Of a DNA stretch of 64,000 nucleotides, positions 22,823 through 33,354 are shown in pieces. Position 1 is the stretch's first letter, and each line of letters opens with the position of its first letter. Below the pieces are notes generated by a model that had not been told where the DNA came from, searched no databases, and was given only the letters and a program-made list of their open reading frames with translations. Source of the stretch: Gigaspora rosea (Eukaryota; Glomeromycota; Glomeromycetes; Diversisporales; Gigasporaceae). A program made the translations under genes and the position numbers. The DNA is taken from positions 76,374-140,373 of the forward strand of contig QKWP01001208.1 of NCBI GenBank assembly GCA_003550325.1. Direction: 5' to 3'.

Positions 22823-24511
22823 ATGGCAGTCCACGTATTAGGTGATTGTTATTTGCCCATAACAATTATCATTACATTTGTATACCAATTGATTGTGTTT
22901 TTTATCACCTTTACCTTACAAGTGGATACTGGTATGTGAAAAGGAAGTTTAATTTGAATTATTCGTTCTTTATTTCTCTTTTTATTTTTTTTTAACGTTC
23001 ATGATTCTTAAATAAATTGATAGCTACGGATATCGGCGGTTTGTTTAATGATAAAAATTTGATTTCGTTTAATAATATATTTTATAGCAATAGTAACTGA
23101 TAATCTAAAATCGTAGGTGGGTCAAATGTAGCATTACTTGCCATCTTAACTTTAGTTCTTAGTCAAGTAAGTTTTATATATTAATTATTGCATTTGATAA
23201 TAAATAGTTTAATGTGCATATATAATTAATATATAAAAATATTGATATATAGACATATCACACCCGTCAAATAATTGCTACAACATTTCAAATTGTATGG
23301 GGTCTTCGATTAGGATGTAAGTTTCATTTTCGATTCATTGCATTATTATATTTTAAATAATTTTATTTATTTTTATTTTTTTTTTTTTTCAGTGTTTTGC
23401 CTATATCGAACATTAAAGGCTGGTCACAATGACTCCCGATTTAATGAAATTCGTCAACATTTTTTAAAACTTTTTATATTTTTTTTCCTTCAAATGTCCT
23501 GGGTCTGGTCTGTTAGTGTACCAGTTTCATTTATGAATTCGGAAAAAGTTGTAGAATTCGCGGATCCAAATTTTGGAAGTGTCGCTGACATTTTGGGTGT
23601 TATTTTGTTTGTTATCGGATTTTTAATTGAGTCTATTGCTGATATTCAGAAGGTTATAAGAATTTTTTTTTTTTATGTTCATATTTAGCATATCGTTATT
23701 AGCTAATTATTTTTATTATTCTTATTCTTATTGTTATCGTTATTATATGATATCTGATATATATAATAGTTGATATTTCGTATCAATCGATCATCTTCTG
23801 ATGAATTTATAAAAACTGGACTTTGGGCTTGGAGTAGACATCCAAATTATTTTGGCGATATTGTGGTAATTATAATTATCGCTATTTTTTTTTATTTTTT
23901 TTTTTTTATGTTATATTGATAAAGCAAATTTTTATTATCTAACTCAATAATACAAACAAATGGTTTTTAATTGTGCAGCTTTGGTAAGTTTTATTTTTAT
24001 TTATTTTTCAAATATTTTTAATTATTATTATTCAAATTATTCAATTGTTGTTATTATTGCAATTCTAGGATCGGAATGTATCTATTATGTTTACAATCTA
24101 ATATCGTTAATACAGCAGCCGCAATTGTTTCTTTACTCTGTCCATTAGTCATAATTGGCAAGTTTTTTTCATTTTTTTATAAGCTTACCTTTTATTTATC
24201 TTTCACATTTTTCAAATTTAAATTATTAACTATTATATATTTCTATAGTGGTTTTACTATTTATAAGTGGATTACCATTAAGTGAAAGACCAACTCATAT
24301 AAAACAATTCAAAGCTGGAAATTGGTCTGAATATTCTAAATATTTATCGCGAACAAGTTGTTTAATTCCATTTCCACCAGCATTATATGAACCATTACCA
24401 CAAATTATAAAAAGTACTCTGTTCTTAGAATTTCCTATTTATCGATTTGATCCGGAATCAGAAGGTGATTTGGTTGAGAAAGACAAAAATGTTGGAGATA
24501 AGAATATTTAA
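22823..24511 (+). CDS. DUF1295 / steroid 5-alpha-reductase-like membrane protein
   Basis: Eight exons read by eye: 22823-22931, 23117-23166, 23253-23316, 23393-23652, 23770-23865, 23979-23983, 24069-24157 and 24249-24511, giving 311 residues in one frame. The start ATG follows a short leader and opens a hydrophobic N-terminus. The protein is rich in membrane segments (LPITIIITFVYQLIVFFITF, ILGVILFVIGFLIESIADIQ, AAAIVSLLCPLVII). Around residues 178-192 it carries GLWAWSRHPNYFGDI, the signature of the DUF1295 / steroid 5-alpha-reductase C-terminal family, which is related to membrane isoprenyl and sterol enzymes using NADPH. Substrate is unknown; family members sit in the ER or other membranes. 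Exon 6 is only 5 bases (CTTTG) and the intron after exon 7 starts with GC. Both are needed to keep the family motif LWIGMYLLCL and VVLLFISGLPLSERPTHI in frame. No damage seen. Confidence 0.85.
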
Positions 24512-24519
24512 GTTTTATA

Positions 24520-25160
24520 ACTGTATATTTTTTACGATTAAATAGTTTTTTTTTCATACCAGTTGTTGATATTTTTATACGATTAAATTGTATTTTTATA
24601 CCCATTGTTGATATTTTATTAAAAATTATAAATTATGTATTTATATATCATATTATAAAATTATATATGTATTTATATGTCAGAATAGCAATGTTAAAAG
24701 AAATTTCGATCAAATCAATATGACCAAAAGTGTGAAAATATTGTATCAAAAATAGTTGTGAAAAAACCAATTCTTTATATTTATATATATCAGAAAATTT
24801 TAAACCTTGATAATAATTGATTATAAACAGTTAATCGATTGTAATCGATTATACTATCGCCGGGGTGTTATTAATAATAATCAAATTAATAATAATCTAT
24901 TTAATCATTAATGATGATGATTTGTTTAAAATTGTAAGATTTTAAAAGAGATGTGTGATTAGTAAAGGTATTTTATTAATTATTTTATTAAAAAGTGTTG
25001 TGAAGTTTAGTTGTTAGATACAAAATTTGTAAAAATTCTCTATTACTTGAGTGACGGAAAGGGAAACCCCTGTAAATTGATTCACTACCTTTCACTTCAT
25101 CAGATTTGGTCCTTGTAAAATTGATTACATGGTAATACAGTACTATATAATTACGTCACG
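24520..25160. other. Intergenic AT-rich
   Basis: The 3' flank of the DUF1295 gene repeats ccagttgttgatatttttatacgattaaa in two imperfect copies (about 24558 and 24600). Nothing else recognised. Confidence 0.4.
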
Positions 25161-25162
25161 CC

Positions 25163-25243
25163 CAGGCAGTGATAAAAGAAATACATGACTGATACTGATC
25201 GGCCGCGTAAACAGCCGATCATGTGTTTCCGCTATCACTGCCT
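25163..25243. repeat. Short foldback, 81 bp
   Basis: The outer arms ccaggcagtgata and tatcactgcctgg pair, and inner words gatcggc and gccgatc pair around cgcgtaaaca. Probably a mini-MITE. The small plus frame over it is not a gene. 25250-25700 has nothing recognised. Confidence 0.65.
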
Positions 25244-25702
25244 GGAATCCATGATATTACTAGGAAAACGGGTTCCGTTGGGTTCCGGAGTGCCGCTTCG
25301 TATTCGCAAACAAATGTTCAAAGTTGCGCTGATAAATCTATTAATTTATCATTTAATACAAAATGCTTAATTATTATATACTTATCTATGTGTTGATGAA
25401 ACCGTAAAGCTTTTAACTTCTGTGATATCAAGTTCTTGGAGGTTAAAAAAGGTTAATATGATGTAATGATATCATGATTAATTACGTAAAGCATTTCGTT
25501 CTCTTACATACTAAATCTCAAAAATTTAAATAATTAGTTCTCATCATCTAAATTTCAAAGCGACTTGTAATTTGGCTAAAAGAAAATTACGAAGCAATTT
25601 TAAATTTAAAAGGCATGCTCATTTATAAAGATTCTTAAAAAAAAAAAAAATGTTATAGCCAAGTTATGAGAACAAATTAATTAAATTTCTATGATCTTAT
25701 TA

Positions 25703-26950
25703 TTAATTAAAAATTGTATTAATATCTAGAAGACGTTTCTCTTCCAATATTCGTTCTTGCACTCTTGTGCATTTTTTAATGCGTTGAAGTCTCTCAAAGG
25801 TAAAATTATCAAATATTAGGTCGTTAATAGATCGAGCCCGTGATATTGCTACAAATGTGAGGCCAGCTGCAAACTCTCTTTCTCCAATGTTCACTACAGC
25901 TTTAAGGAGAGTTAAGCCTTGAGATTTTATGTACTGTGGTTGCCCATGCAATATTAGAGGAATTTGGATGTGCCAAACTTTCCGTCCCAAGTTCTCCTGA
26001 TAGGAGCTATCGGCACAACTTGAACACCTTCAGTAGTAGTAATTGTGGGTCCAATAGTCATCAAATGTAACTAGAACTGCGTTAGGTAGTGAAGTGGGGC
26101 CATATCCTTCTTCATATATAATTTCTATAATTTTTCCCATGGCACCATTTACAAGACCAGAGGAAGTCCAAATATTTGTAGTTATCATCACACGTGCTCC
26201 TATAGCGAGTAGCAGTTCAGTTTCTAGACATTTTACAACGTCAGATTCAGCCTTTGAAGCCTCACGATTATCACTATGGACAGCACATATCTTGGCAATA
26301 GGTTGATTTAAGGATTTTAATTTTCAATATTTTATCTTATCAACAGCATTCCACTTTGGTAGAATATAAGTAGCATTAGAAAAAGTTTCACGTTCTTGTA
26401 GAGTAAATTTTTCTGGAAATCTATTCATCATCATTTCCCAATCTGAAATTGTAGAAACACCATCACGGAGACGTAATAGAAGAGATCTAAATTGATGTTG
26501 CTCTTTTGAATTGCCAGCTTGATGTGGTATAATATCAAGTTTGTAAATCTCTCGATATTGGAATTGAAATTTTAGGGTCGTATGCGTCGGATCTAGGTCG
26601 ACATTTAGCTCAATTGTTAGGCAAAATTATCAGCTGAGCATTTTTTACCTAATGAATGGATATGATTTCATAAGTAAACTTTTTTTATCTATTCCGATCC
26701 AGCCGACCATGATTCCGATGCACTCCCCCTGTATGAGTTCTCAAAATTGAGTGTAAGCTGTGCGCCCATCTTCGGATAAAGCATCAAAAGGACGAGAATC
26801 TTGCGCATACATAGGAAGGTCACAAACAGGTGGAAATCTTCCAACATAAATGATAGAGCAACCACCAAATAGAATGTTTTGACAATCTGACGCATTCTCA
26901 GGTCAATTAAGGCAAGGGTACGCTGGTTGACCCACCCTGGGTTGTAACTT
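25703..26950 (-). pseudogene. PIF1/Helitron-type helicase C-terminal relic
   Basis: Reading from high to low coordinates, broken frames give RTLALIDLRMRQ, SIIYVGRFPPVCDLPMYAQD, SRPFDALSEDGRTAYTQF, then FQYREIYKLDIIPHQAGNSK, LLLRLRDGVSTISDWEMMMN, GARVMITTNIWTSSGLVNGA, and finally IKSQGLTLLKAVVNIGEREF and GLTFVAISRARS. These match the middle and C-terminal helicase motifs of PIF1-like proteins, which fungal Helitrons and related elements carry. The Walker A region is missing. There are several frameshifts, and about 150 bases of unrelated sequence (about 26580-26735) interrupt it. A MITE lies just beyond its 5' end. It is not functional. Confidence 0.85.
26580..26735. mobile_element. Possible small MITE inside helicase relic
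   Basis: This non-helicase segment separates AYTQF from FQYREIYK. Its ends look loosely inverted (gggtcgtatgcgtcggat on the left; ccgatgcactccccc near the right). No target duplication was seen. Confidence 0.4.
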
Positions 26951-26997
26951 AACCCGGGCCACCCATCCGCGGGCACTCACCGGGTCAAATCATTACC

Positions 26998-27230
26998 GTA
27001 AAACGACGTATAAGGTACCCCGTGATCGGTACCCTTTGATTTTACACTCCCCTGTATTTGTGCCGAGTACATATGTTTCAAGGTTATTTGTTATGGTGTT
27101 TTGTTAGATACCCAGGTAAAAATCAATAGCCAACTTAATAATAATAAAATTTTTTTCTAATGGGCAAATACAGGGGTATAATTCATGCAAGATGTAAGAT
27201 ACCCGGGTACCTTATATGGCGTTTTTTTAC
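26998..27230. mobile_element. MITE with GGTACC-containing inverted ends
   Basis: The left end gtaaaacgacgtataaggta matches the complement of ggtaccttatatggcgtt near 27206-27223. Similarity continues inward (cccctgtattt on both sides). Non-coding, about 233 bp. A GC-rich tract with cccgggccacccatccgcgg lies immediately left. Confidence 0.75.
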
Positions 27231-27746
27231 AATTTGTGAGACAGGGACAATATCAGCAAATAGAAGGTCACGGAAATTCCAAATAAGGCAACTAAACCGA
27301 ATTTAGACACATTCTAAAAATGGCTTTTTAGCATGTTCTTTTTTTTATACTATATTTCCCTTAAAAGAATGCTTACACGTTTTCATGACAAAATGTTCCC
27401 ATCGAAAAATAATATATAATGTGCCAATCGGTGCTCCACATAATAGAAATCGCATTTTTTGAGCACAATAATTTCTTCTGTTTCCGGCAAACGATTGAAT
27501 TTAGATTCCTATAATGCTATCAACATTGAAGACTGGACGTATATTAAGTTAGTAAATCACTATCGTGATAATTTAGAGAGAAAAAATTTGAGTTACATAC
27601 TGGAGAATATTAAAAAAGACCTTGAAAAAGTGGCGAATTCGGAATCTGAATTTGACGAGGAACGGAGAAACAAGGCTCAGGAAATTATCGATCATTGGAA
27701 AGTATGTATATATATATATTAAGATAGGAACTTTAACGAGTCTAAG

Positions 27747-27929
27747 GAAAGCTGCATCTCTTAGTTGCAGTTAAGAACTCTTAGTTCTCCTTTTTTCAAG
27801 CGCAAGCTGGGAACTCATAGTTCCAGTGGCAGCCCGAGTGGCACACCCTAAGTCCACAGCTATGAACTCTTAGTTCGACGCTTGTGTGCAAGCTGTAATT
27901 CTTAGTTCACAGTGACGAACTCTTAGTTC
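27747..27929. repeat. Cluster of GAACT-N3-AGTTC motifs in intron 1
   Basis: gaactcttagttc or a close variant occurs at 27775, 27811, 27864, 27896 (degenerate) and 27917, within 155 bases of the first intron of the SAM gene. Each copy is a small inverted repeat. It could be a protein-binding cluster or the inside of a short repeat element. Confidence 0.7.
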
Positions 27930-28351
27930 GACGCAACAAAGATTGTAGTAAATCTAATTATACATTTTATTTGTTAAGCTCTGGAAGGCTTCATCTAAAA
28001 AGAGAAAGATGAACTTGAAACGCGATTTTTCACACTTTAAGATTAATAGTTTGAAGGTGGGTTTAAATCTAATTTTACAATATAAGATAACTTATTATTA
28101 CTTTCCTTTAATCAGGTAAAACAACATATGGTTGCAACAGGAAGTAACGCGATCCAAATTAGTAATAGTCGAAAACATCTTCGAAATAATCATGGTGAAC
28201 CGGTGAAAATTTCTAGTGAAAAGATTGTTGAATGCGGTAAGAAGAGTAATAATTTTAGGCAATATGTGAAATTAACTTGTGCTTATCATTATCCCTTTAT
28301 CTTAATTCAGATGAAAAACTCCCAGAAGATACTAAAGAATGGACATCGGAT

Positions 28352-28518
28352 TAGAGTTAACACCTCTATCCGGATTTATATATCCGGATATATACTATGT
28401 CATGTAATATAACGTGACATAGTGTTTTTATATCCATATATAAATAAATCCGGATTTAAATTTAAATCCGGATATATACTATGATAAAACCGGATTAATC
28501 CGGATAGAGGTATCTCTA
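28352..28518. mobile_element. 167-bp hAT MITE with perfect 8-bp TSD
   Basis: It starts tagagttaacacctctatcc, ends ggatagaggtatctcta, and is bracketed by catcggat at 28344-28351 and 28519-28526. Removing the element and one TSD copy restores the SAM reading frame, which fixes the empty site exactly. The interior is strongly palindromic, with repeated atccggat words. Confidence 0.92.
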
Positions 28519-28739
28519 CATCGGATCATGTTAAAAAATTTCTCAAATCTAGAATGAAAGATTTAGATTTTAATGAAACCGATGTTAGAGATCAAGATCT
28601 TACCGGTCGGGCGTTTCTTAGATTAACTGAGGAAAAATTAACCCGTAAACCAGGATTCTATGAACTAAAACCGAGTCCAGCAGAATCAATTATGGAGTTG
28701 GTGGAAGAACTAAATAAAAAATTAGGCAAGTAATTTGGA

Positions 28740-29010
28740 TTTTGCAAACATAAAGTTTTTATTATACCATAACTTCAAGTTTTTTGTCTTATTCATATCA
28801 TTTCTATCTTAATCTAAAAAGAAGCACCATCAAAGTCGTAACTGACAAATAAAACCGATACAATGTTTTTGAAAATTCAAGCATCAGTAACGAACTACAG
28901 AGAAATACACTTTTTAATAATATATTAATATTGATTCAACAGTATAATGATTCATATAAATTTGAATAATATCAAGTACATATAAAAAAATATTATTTAT
29001 TGTCGCGAAT
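28740..29010. other. 3' flank of SAM gene
   Basis: AT-rich; no gene or clear repeat seen. Confidence 0.4.
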
Positions 29011-29014
29011 AATA

Positions 29015-29197
29015 ATGAAATCGGATTAAAATGAAATTTACGGTTACTATTTAACTCTTAAAACCCGCTTATAAATTCTACTCTAACACTGACCCTAACA
29101 TTATAAAAAAATGCTAAAAAAAAGTGTCCCAAAAATTTGTATTTTTCAGTGGCTTGTCTGTTTTACATTATTCAAAATTTCATTTAATCTGATTTCA
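29015..29197. mobile_element. Small MITE, TIR ATGAAATCGGATTAAA
   Basis: The left end atgaaatcggattaaaatga pairs with the right end catttaatctgatttcat. About 183 bp, no coding. TSD unclear. Confidence 0.65.
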
Positions 29198-29199
29198 TT

Positions 29200-29470
29200 T
29201 AATCCATCACATTTACCGTGTTGGTCTATTGTAATTCGCTTTATTTTTTTAACCAGAAATTTTTGTTATTCGAATATTATGCTATGATTTTTCTTTTCTC
29301 TGATTAGCAAGTTACAGTTCATATGATATCGATCCCTTAGGCTTAATGTCACATAGTATTACCCTGCAAATAAATCTGTTATTTTTAGAACTCACCGATC
29401 ACTTTATCAAAACCAAATTTTTAAAATTCCGATCATATATAGGTTAATATATTTCGAGTAGGGTAGGGAA
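29200..29470. other. Gene-free spacer
   Basis: Ordinary AT-rich sequence with no recognised feature. Confidence 0.4.
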
Positions 29471-29606
29471 TGGGCCGGGTCAATCGGGCTTTATAGAACA
29501 TGGAACAAAACCCGAAAAATATTTTTGGGCCCAAGCCCGGCCCGAAAAAACAAAACTTAGAATAGTGGGCCGGGCCGAGCTTTATTTTAAAATTAGGCCC
29601 GGCCCA
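29471..29606. repeat. GC-rich GGGCCGGGC repeat element
   Basis: Against an AT-rich background this holds tgggccgggtc, aagcccggcccg, gtgggccgggccgag and ggcccggccca in both orientations, as in short non-autonomous elements. From 29610 to 30000 only AT-rich sequence is seen; the hydrophobic plus frame 29785-29976 is not convincing. Confidence 0.6.
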
Positions 29607-30009
29607 GTCTATTAATTTATAAATTAATGTTAATATTATCAGTTATAGTTATTAATATAAATATATTTATTTATAAACTAGAGTAGCTTATTTAAAATAC
29701 TTAGATTAATAAATATACTAATGCATTAAATTAAATAAAAATTTAATAACGAATCTTTTATTTTGAATATTTAGATTAAGCATTATGTATATACATGTAT
29801 TAATTACATTGGTATTTGCATTGATCCTTTTCATTGATATTTATAAAGATAATTCTTTTATTGTTTCATGCTTCATTTTTTTTTTTATTCATTATATTTT
29901 AATCGATATTTTATCGTCTTGTATTAAATATTTTCTCCTTCAACATTTTATTGATTCGCAAACATATGGCTTGTGACTCGTGAAATTCGTTATAATGAAT
30001 GTTTAAATA

Positions 30010-30225
30010 TGGGGCTGAGTCAATAGAAATCAATCAAATTTTTTTTGGTGAATGTTTTTAAAACTTTAAATCAAAATAACTTGACAAAAACTTGAAATTA
30101 ATTCTAAAAGTTTATAGAATTAATTTAAAAAAAAATTATTAAATTTGATTAAGTTTTTGTTAAGTCCAAAGTTTCAAAAAAATTTTATCATAAAAAATTT
30201 GTTTGATTTCTATTGACTCGCTCCA
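30010..30225. mobile_element. 216-bp MITE flanked by TA
   Basis: The ends gagtcaatagaaatcaa and ttgatttctattgactc are inverted copies, and TA flanks both sides (30008-30009, 30226-30227). This fits a Tc1/mariner-type non-autonomous element. No coding. Confidence 0.75.
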
Positions 30226-30577
30226 TATGCTAAAAATTTGATCTTTAGTGTAATACAAAGTTCAAGCCAATGCCTTTAAGGTTCTTTGTATTGGCATAAC
30301 AAAAGAACTGCACATGCCTAACAAGACAGGAATTACTTGGGATGCAAGTTTATGTTAAAAATTTTACAAATAATTTGTACTATCCACCAGGCTGAACATA
30401 ATAATGATAGTGATGAAAAAACCTAGAAAAAGTAAATTCATGTTTTGTTTTAAAAAAATTTGTACTGTGTAAGTGTGAAATAATGCGCAACTCACATTAA
30501 TAAATTGATTTGGGCATTATTTTGGATATGCCCATATGCATTATTTCAAAATAAGGTTGATTTTTTTGAATCCAATA

Positions 30578-30682
30578 CAGTCAACTTCTGTAAATGCATG
30601 TAATTAGGAAAAGTGCATTTATGGAATGTGCACTTATAGGAAGGAAGTGCTTATAAACAATGCACTTATGGAAGTTCAATTG
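30578..30682. mobile_element. 105-bp Tc1/mariner-like MITE
   Basis: The ends cagtcaacttctgtaaatgc and gcacttatggaagttcaattg are imperfect inverted copies with TA on each side. The interior repeats gtgcatttatgga-type words. 30685-31165 between elements holds nothing recognised. Confidence 0.6.
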
Positions 30683-31167
30683 TATATCATTTTTCTAACA
30701 ATGATTATATGCTATATTAGGGTGTGCATTAATTCAAAATGCCCATGGGCTCTAATTTGAGACTACTTAAACTATTTTTGAAGATTTTAATTTTCAAGAT
30801 AATGTTCACAAGTATTATTTCATGCTTATATGGGCTGTTAAAAGTAAAAACCAAAGAATTTGACATTTTTAAAAATTAATCTTTTAATTGATTAGATAAA
30901 AAATTTAAAGCTCAATTTTTTTTGTTTAATAATGAAAGTCTGATTACTTAATAAATTTTTGCAATACAATAGTTAAAATCTTTTGACACTATAATCTAAA
31001 AATAGATTTACTAAAATTTACTATAGTATCTACATTTTACTTATTTGTGCAAGTAACACAGACCAAAAAAGAAAATCTGATTTTGTAAATAAACTAAGTG
31101 CGTGAAATAAAAATTTAGAGTGGGCCTTAATGTTAGAGGCTATAGAATTGGAGTGATGCTTAATATA

Positions 31168-31951
31168 AGGTAGACTGCCCTATTTCCACAAACTTTTTTT
31201 TGCTACATACAAAATTTTTTAAAAAATAAATATCTTTTTATAAAATTATGTATATATAATCTATAACTAATTTATTATTTAAATATATAAAAATTAAACC
31301 AACTATATATGTATAATTTTTTTTTAGTTAATAAAAAAAATATTCTATAAATTTTATAAAAATTTAAAGATGCGACCTATTTCCACAAATAGTAAAACAG
31401 ATTTTGATCCATTGACCCATTTTGAATGATTTAACTGCCAAAATATTCATCTCAATAAGACGATTCCAATGAGCCTAAAATCATCAAAATCCAATCACAG
31501 GATCCCAAGATCGTTCAACTTTTTTATGATAATATTTTTATTATTTTAAAGCTATAAAACACTATTAAAATCACTATTAAAATCACACAAAAGTTGAACG
31601 ATCTCAGGATCCTGTAATTGGATTTTAATGATTTTGAGATTGTCAGAATCGTCTAATTGAGACGAACATTTTGGTAGTTAAATCATTCAAAACGGATAAA
31701 TAGATCAAAAGTTATTAGCAATTCTATAAATTAGCTTATGTACTAAAATAACTAAATTGGAAACAAACCTTTAAATAATCTTAAAATTCTGTAATCAAAT
31801 TTTAGCAGTTATGGGCTTGTTTAAAATGTTAACTAAGGTAATTATTTAAATAGTAAAATTACCCCAAATAAAGCTAGTGAATTAAAAGATATTTACTGTT
31901 CTTTACAGTTTGTGGAAATGGGGTAGTTTGTGGAAATAGGGCAGGCTACCT
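31168..31951. mobile_element. 784-bp foldback element flanked by TA
   Basis: The ends aggtagactgccctatttcc and ggaaatagggcaggctacct are inverted copies flanked by TA (31166-31167, 31952-31953). Inner arms (31399-31520 with about 31575-31720) also pair and contain a module found in two other places in the window. Non-coding. Confidence 0.8.
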
Positions 31952-32045
31952 TAAGTAAAATTTCATTCCTAATATTTTTAATTAGTGCACTAAGATCGAT
32001 TTAAACATTAGTTTTTGCATATTTTCGCTTTTTTCTTCTTTTACG

Positions 32046-32190
32046 CGTGTTCGAATTCTTCGTTGGGCTGATCCAGAATAGCCAAAATTTGCACTCTCTG
32101 ATTGGCTATTTCCTCTTCAGAAGCTTGTATTACCTGTGCAAATAAGTGAATGCTAGTATCTACAGTCTGATCTAATAGTCCTATTTAAAC
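32046..32190 (-). pseudogene. Unrecognised coding fragment
   Basis: The minus strand has an open stretch reading about TVDTSIHLFAQVIQASEEEI, then QRVQILAILDQPNEEFEHA and a stop near 32046. Composition (Glu/Gln/Ala mix, no low complexity) is unlike the surrounding DNA and looks like real protein. Further upstream (32200-32420) broken pieces such as KKIITTIWALKSRNQR occur in shifted frames. I do not know the family; a transposase relic is possible. Confidence 0.4.
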
Positions 32191-32429
32191 AGGTTAATAA
32201 TCTTGAATAAACTATTTTAAGATTAGTTTGGTTTTGTATAACCAAATAGTTTTTGCTGATTTTCTCAAAACCCATAATTAGCCAAATTCTCTGGTTTCTA
32301 CTTTTGAGAGCCCATATAGTAGTAATTATTTTCTTACTAGATTCGGGTTAGACAGAACACCCAACCAAATTCCTGATATTGTTAAAAAAACAAATGCAAA
32401 TGTGTTTTATGCAGGAAATGCAAAAATTA

Positions 32430-33345
32430 TTAGAATATTCGAATATATTCTTTTAGAATATAAGATTTTAGCTAGTAATTAATATTTAGACAAGCATATA
32501 TTAATTCATTTTAATTTGCTTTAATTTTTTTTTACTTTATTATTATTATTAGTTACAGGTCATGTTCTTTTTAGAGGTTCAAATACTTTTACTTATAAAT
32601 CCAATAAGTTAACTCATCTAATTTTATACACAGCTATATTTGAGCTATATTTATATATATTTTTTTAGAGCATTTTTGAAGATATAAGTAAATTAGAATA
32701 TAACTCATATAAAAACATATAAAAAAATTATTTTGTTTAAATCTGGGATATAACTTATATCCTAGTAGAAATATAACCCAAGCATGACTGTATAAATTTA
32801 TACAAAAAATTATTTAAATTAAATTTATTTAAAATTATATATATATACCTTACTTTAAATTTTAAATGTATATTATTTAGCATTTAATAATTTTAATTTA
32901 AAGTTTTAATTTTTAATTCCAAGTAATTCAAAGAGAACCTTCTTTTAAAATTGATGTATTATTTATCTTTACAACTTCTATAAAATGATATTATTATTTA
33001 AAACAATAATATGATTAGTTAAAGTAATCTTTTAAAAATATAAAAGATACTATTAAGTAAAGATTTCTTGTGTTCTAATTGGCTTGGTGGATCCTAAAAT
33101 ACTTGGGATCAAAAAAGAGAACATAAGAATCTGCAAATTTATTGTTATACTGTACAAAGTATTATAACATATAATACAGCATCTTTATACTCAAATGATT
33201 TTAGTTTTTTTGCTAAAACTTTATTATTTTTATAAGCAAAAAGTTCTTTAACCTGTAATGTTAATTCATTAATATAAAAAAGTAAGATTTATTTAAAAAA
33301 AATAAAAAAAAAGATAACTAAATTAATTATTACATTTATTAAAAA
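32430..33345. other. AT-rich gap
   Basis: No gene, hairpin or repeat with clear boundaries seen. Confidence 0.45.
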
Positions 33346-33354
33346 TTTTTTTAA

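Larger units (their letters stand above)
27459..28733 (+). pseudogene. SAM-domain protein gene disrupted by hAT MITE
   Basis: Four exons are readable: 27459-27701, 27979-28056, 28116-28236 and 28311-28733. Without the 175-base insertion in the last exon they give about 229 residues in one frame. The first part (LNLDSYNAINIEDWTYIKLV) is not recognised, a basic KKRK patch follows, and the C-terminus from EWTSDHVKKFLKSRM through DQDLTGRAFLRLTEEKL to the stop is a SAM (sterile alpha motif) domain, normally used for protein-protein contacts. The insertion lies between TSD and HVKK of the SAM domain and adds a frameshift and an in-frame TAG, so the present gene should not make the domain. The expected start codon is TTG rather than ATG (27459), with a stop upstream in frame, so either ATG was lost or an upstream exon is missing. 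Confidence 0.75.

Noticed and set aside
26094..26306. Plus-strand ORF of 70 codons
   Set aside because: Antisense shadow of the PIF1-like helicase relic.
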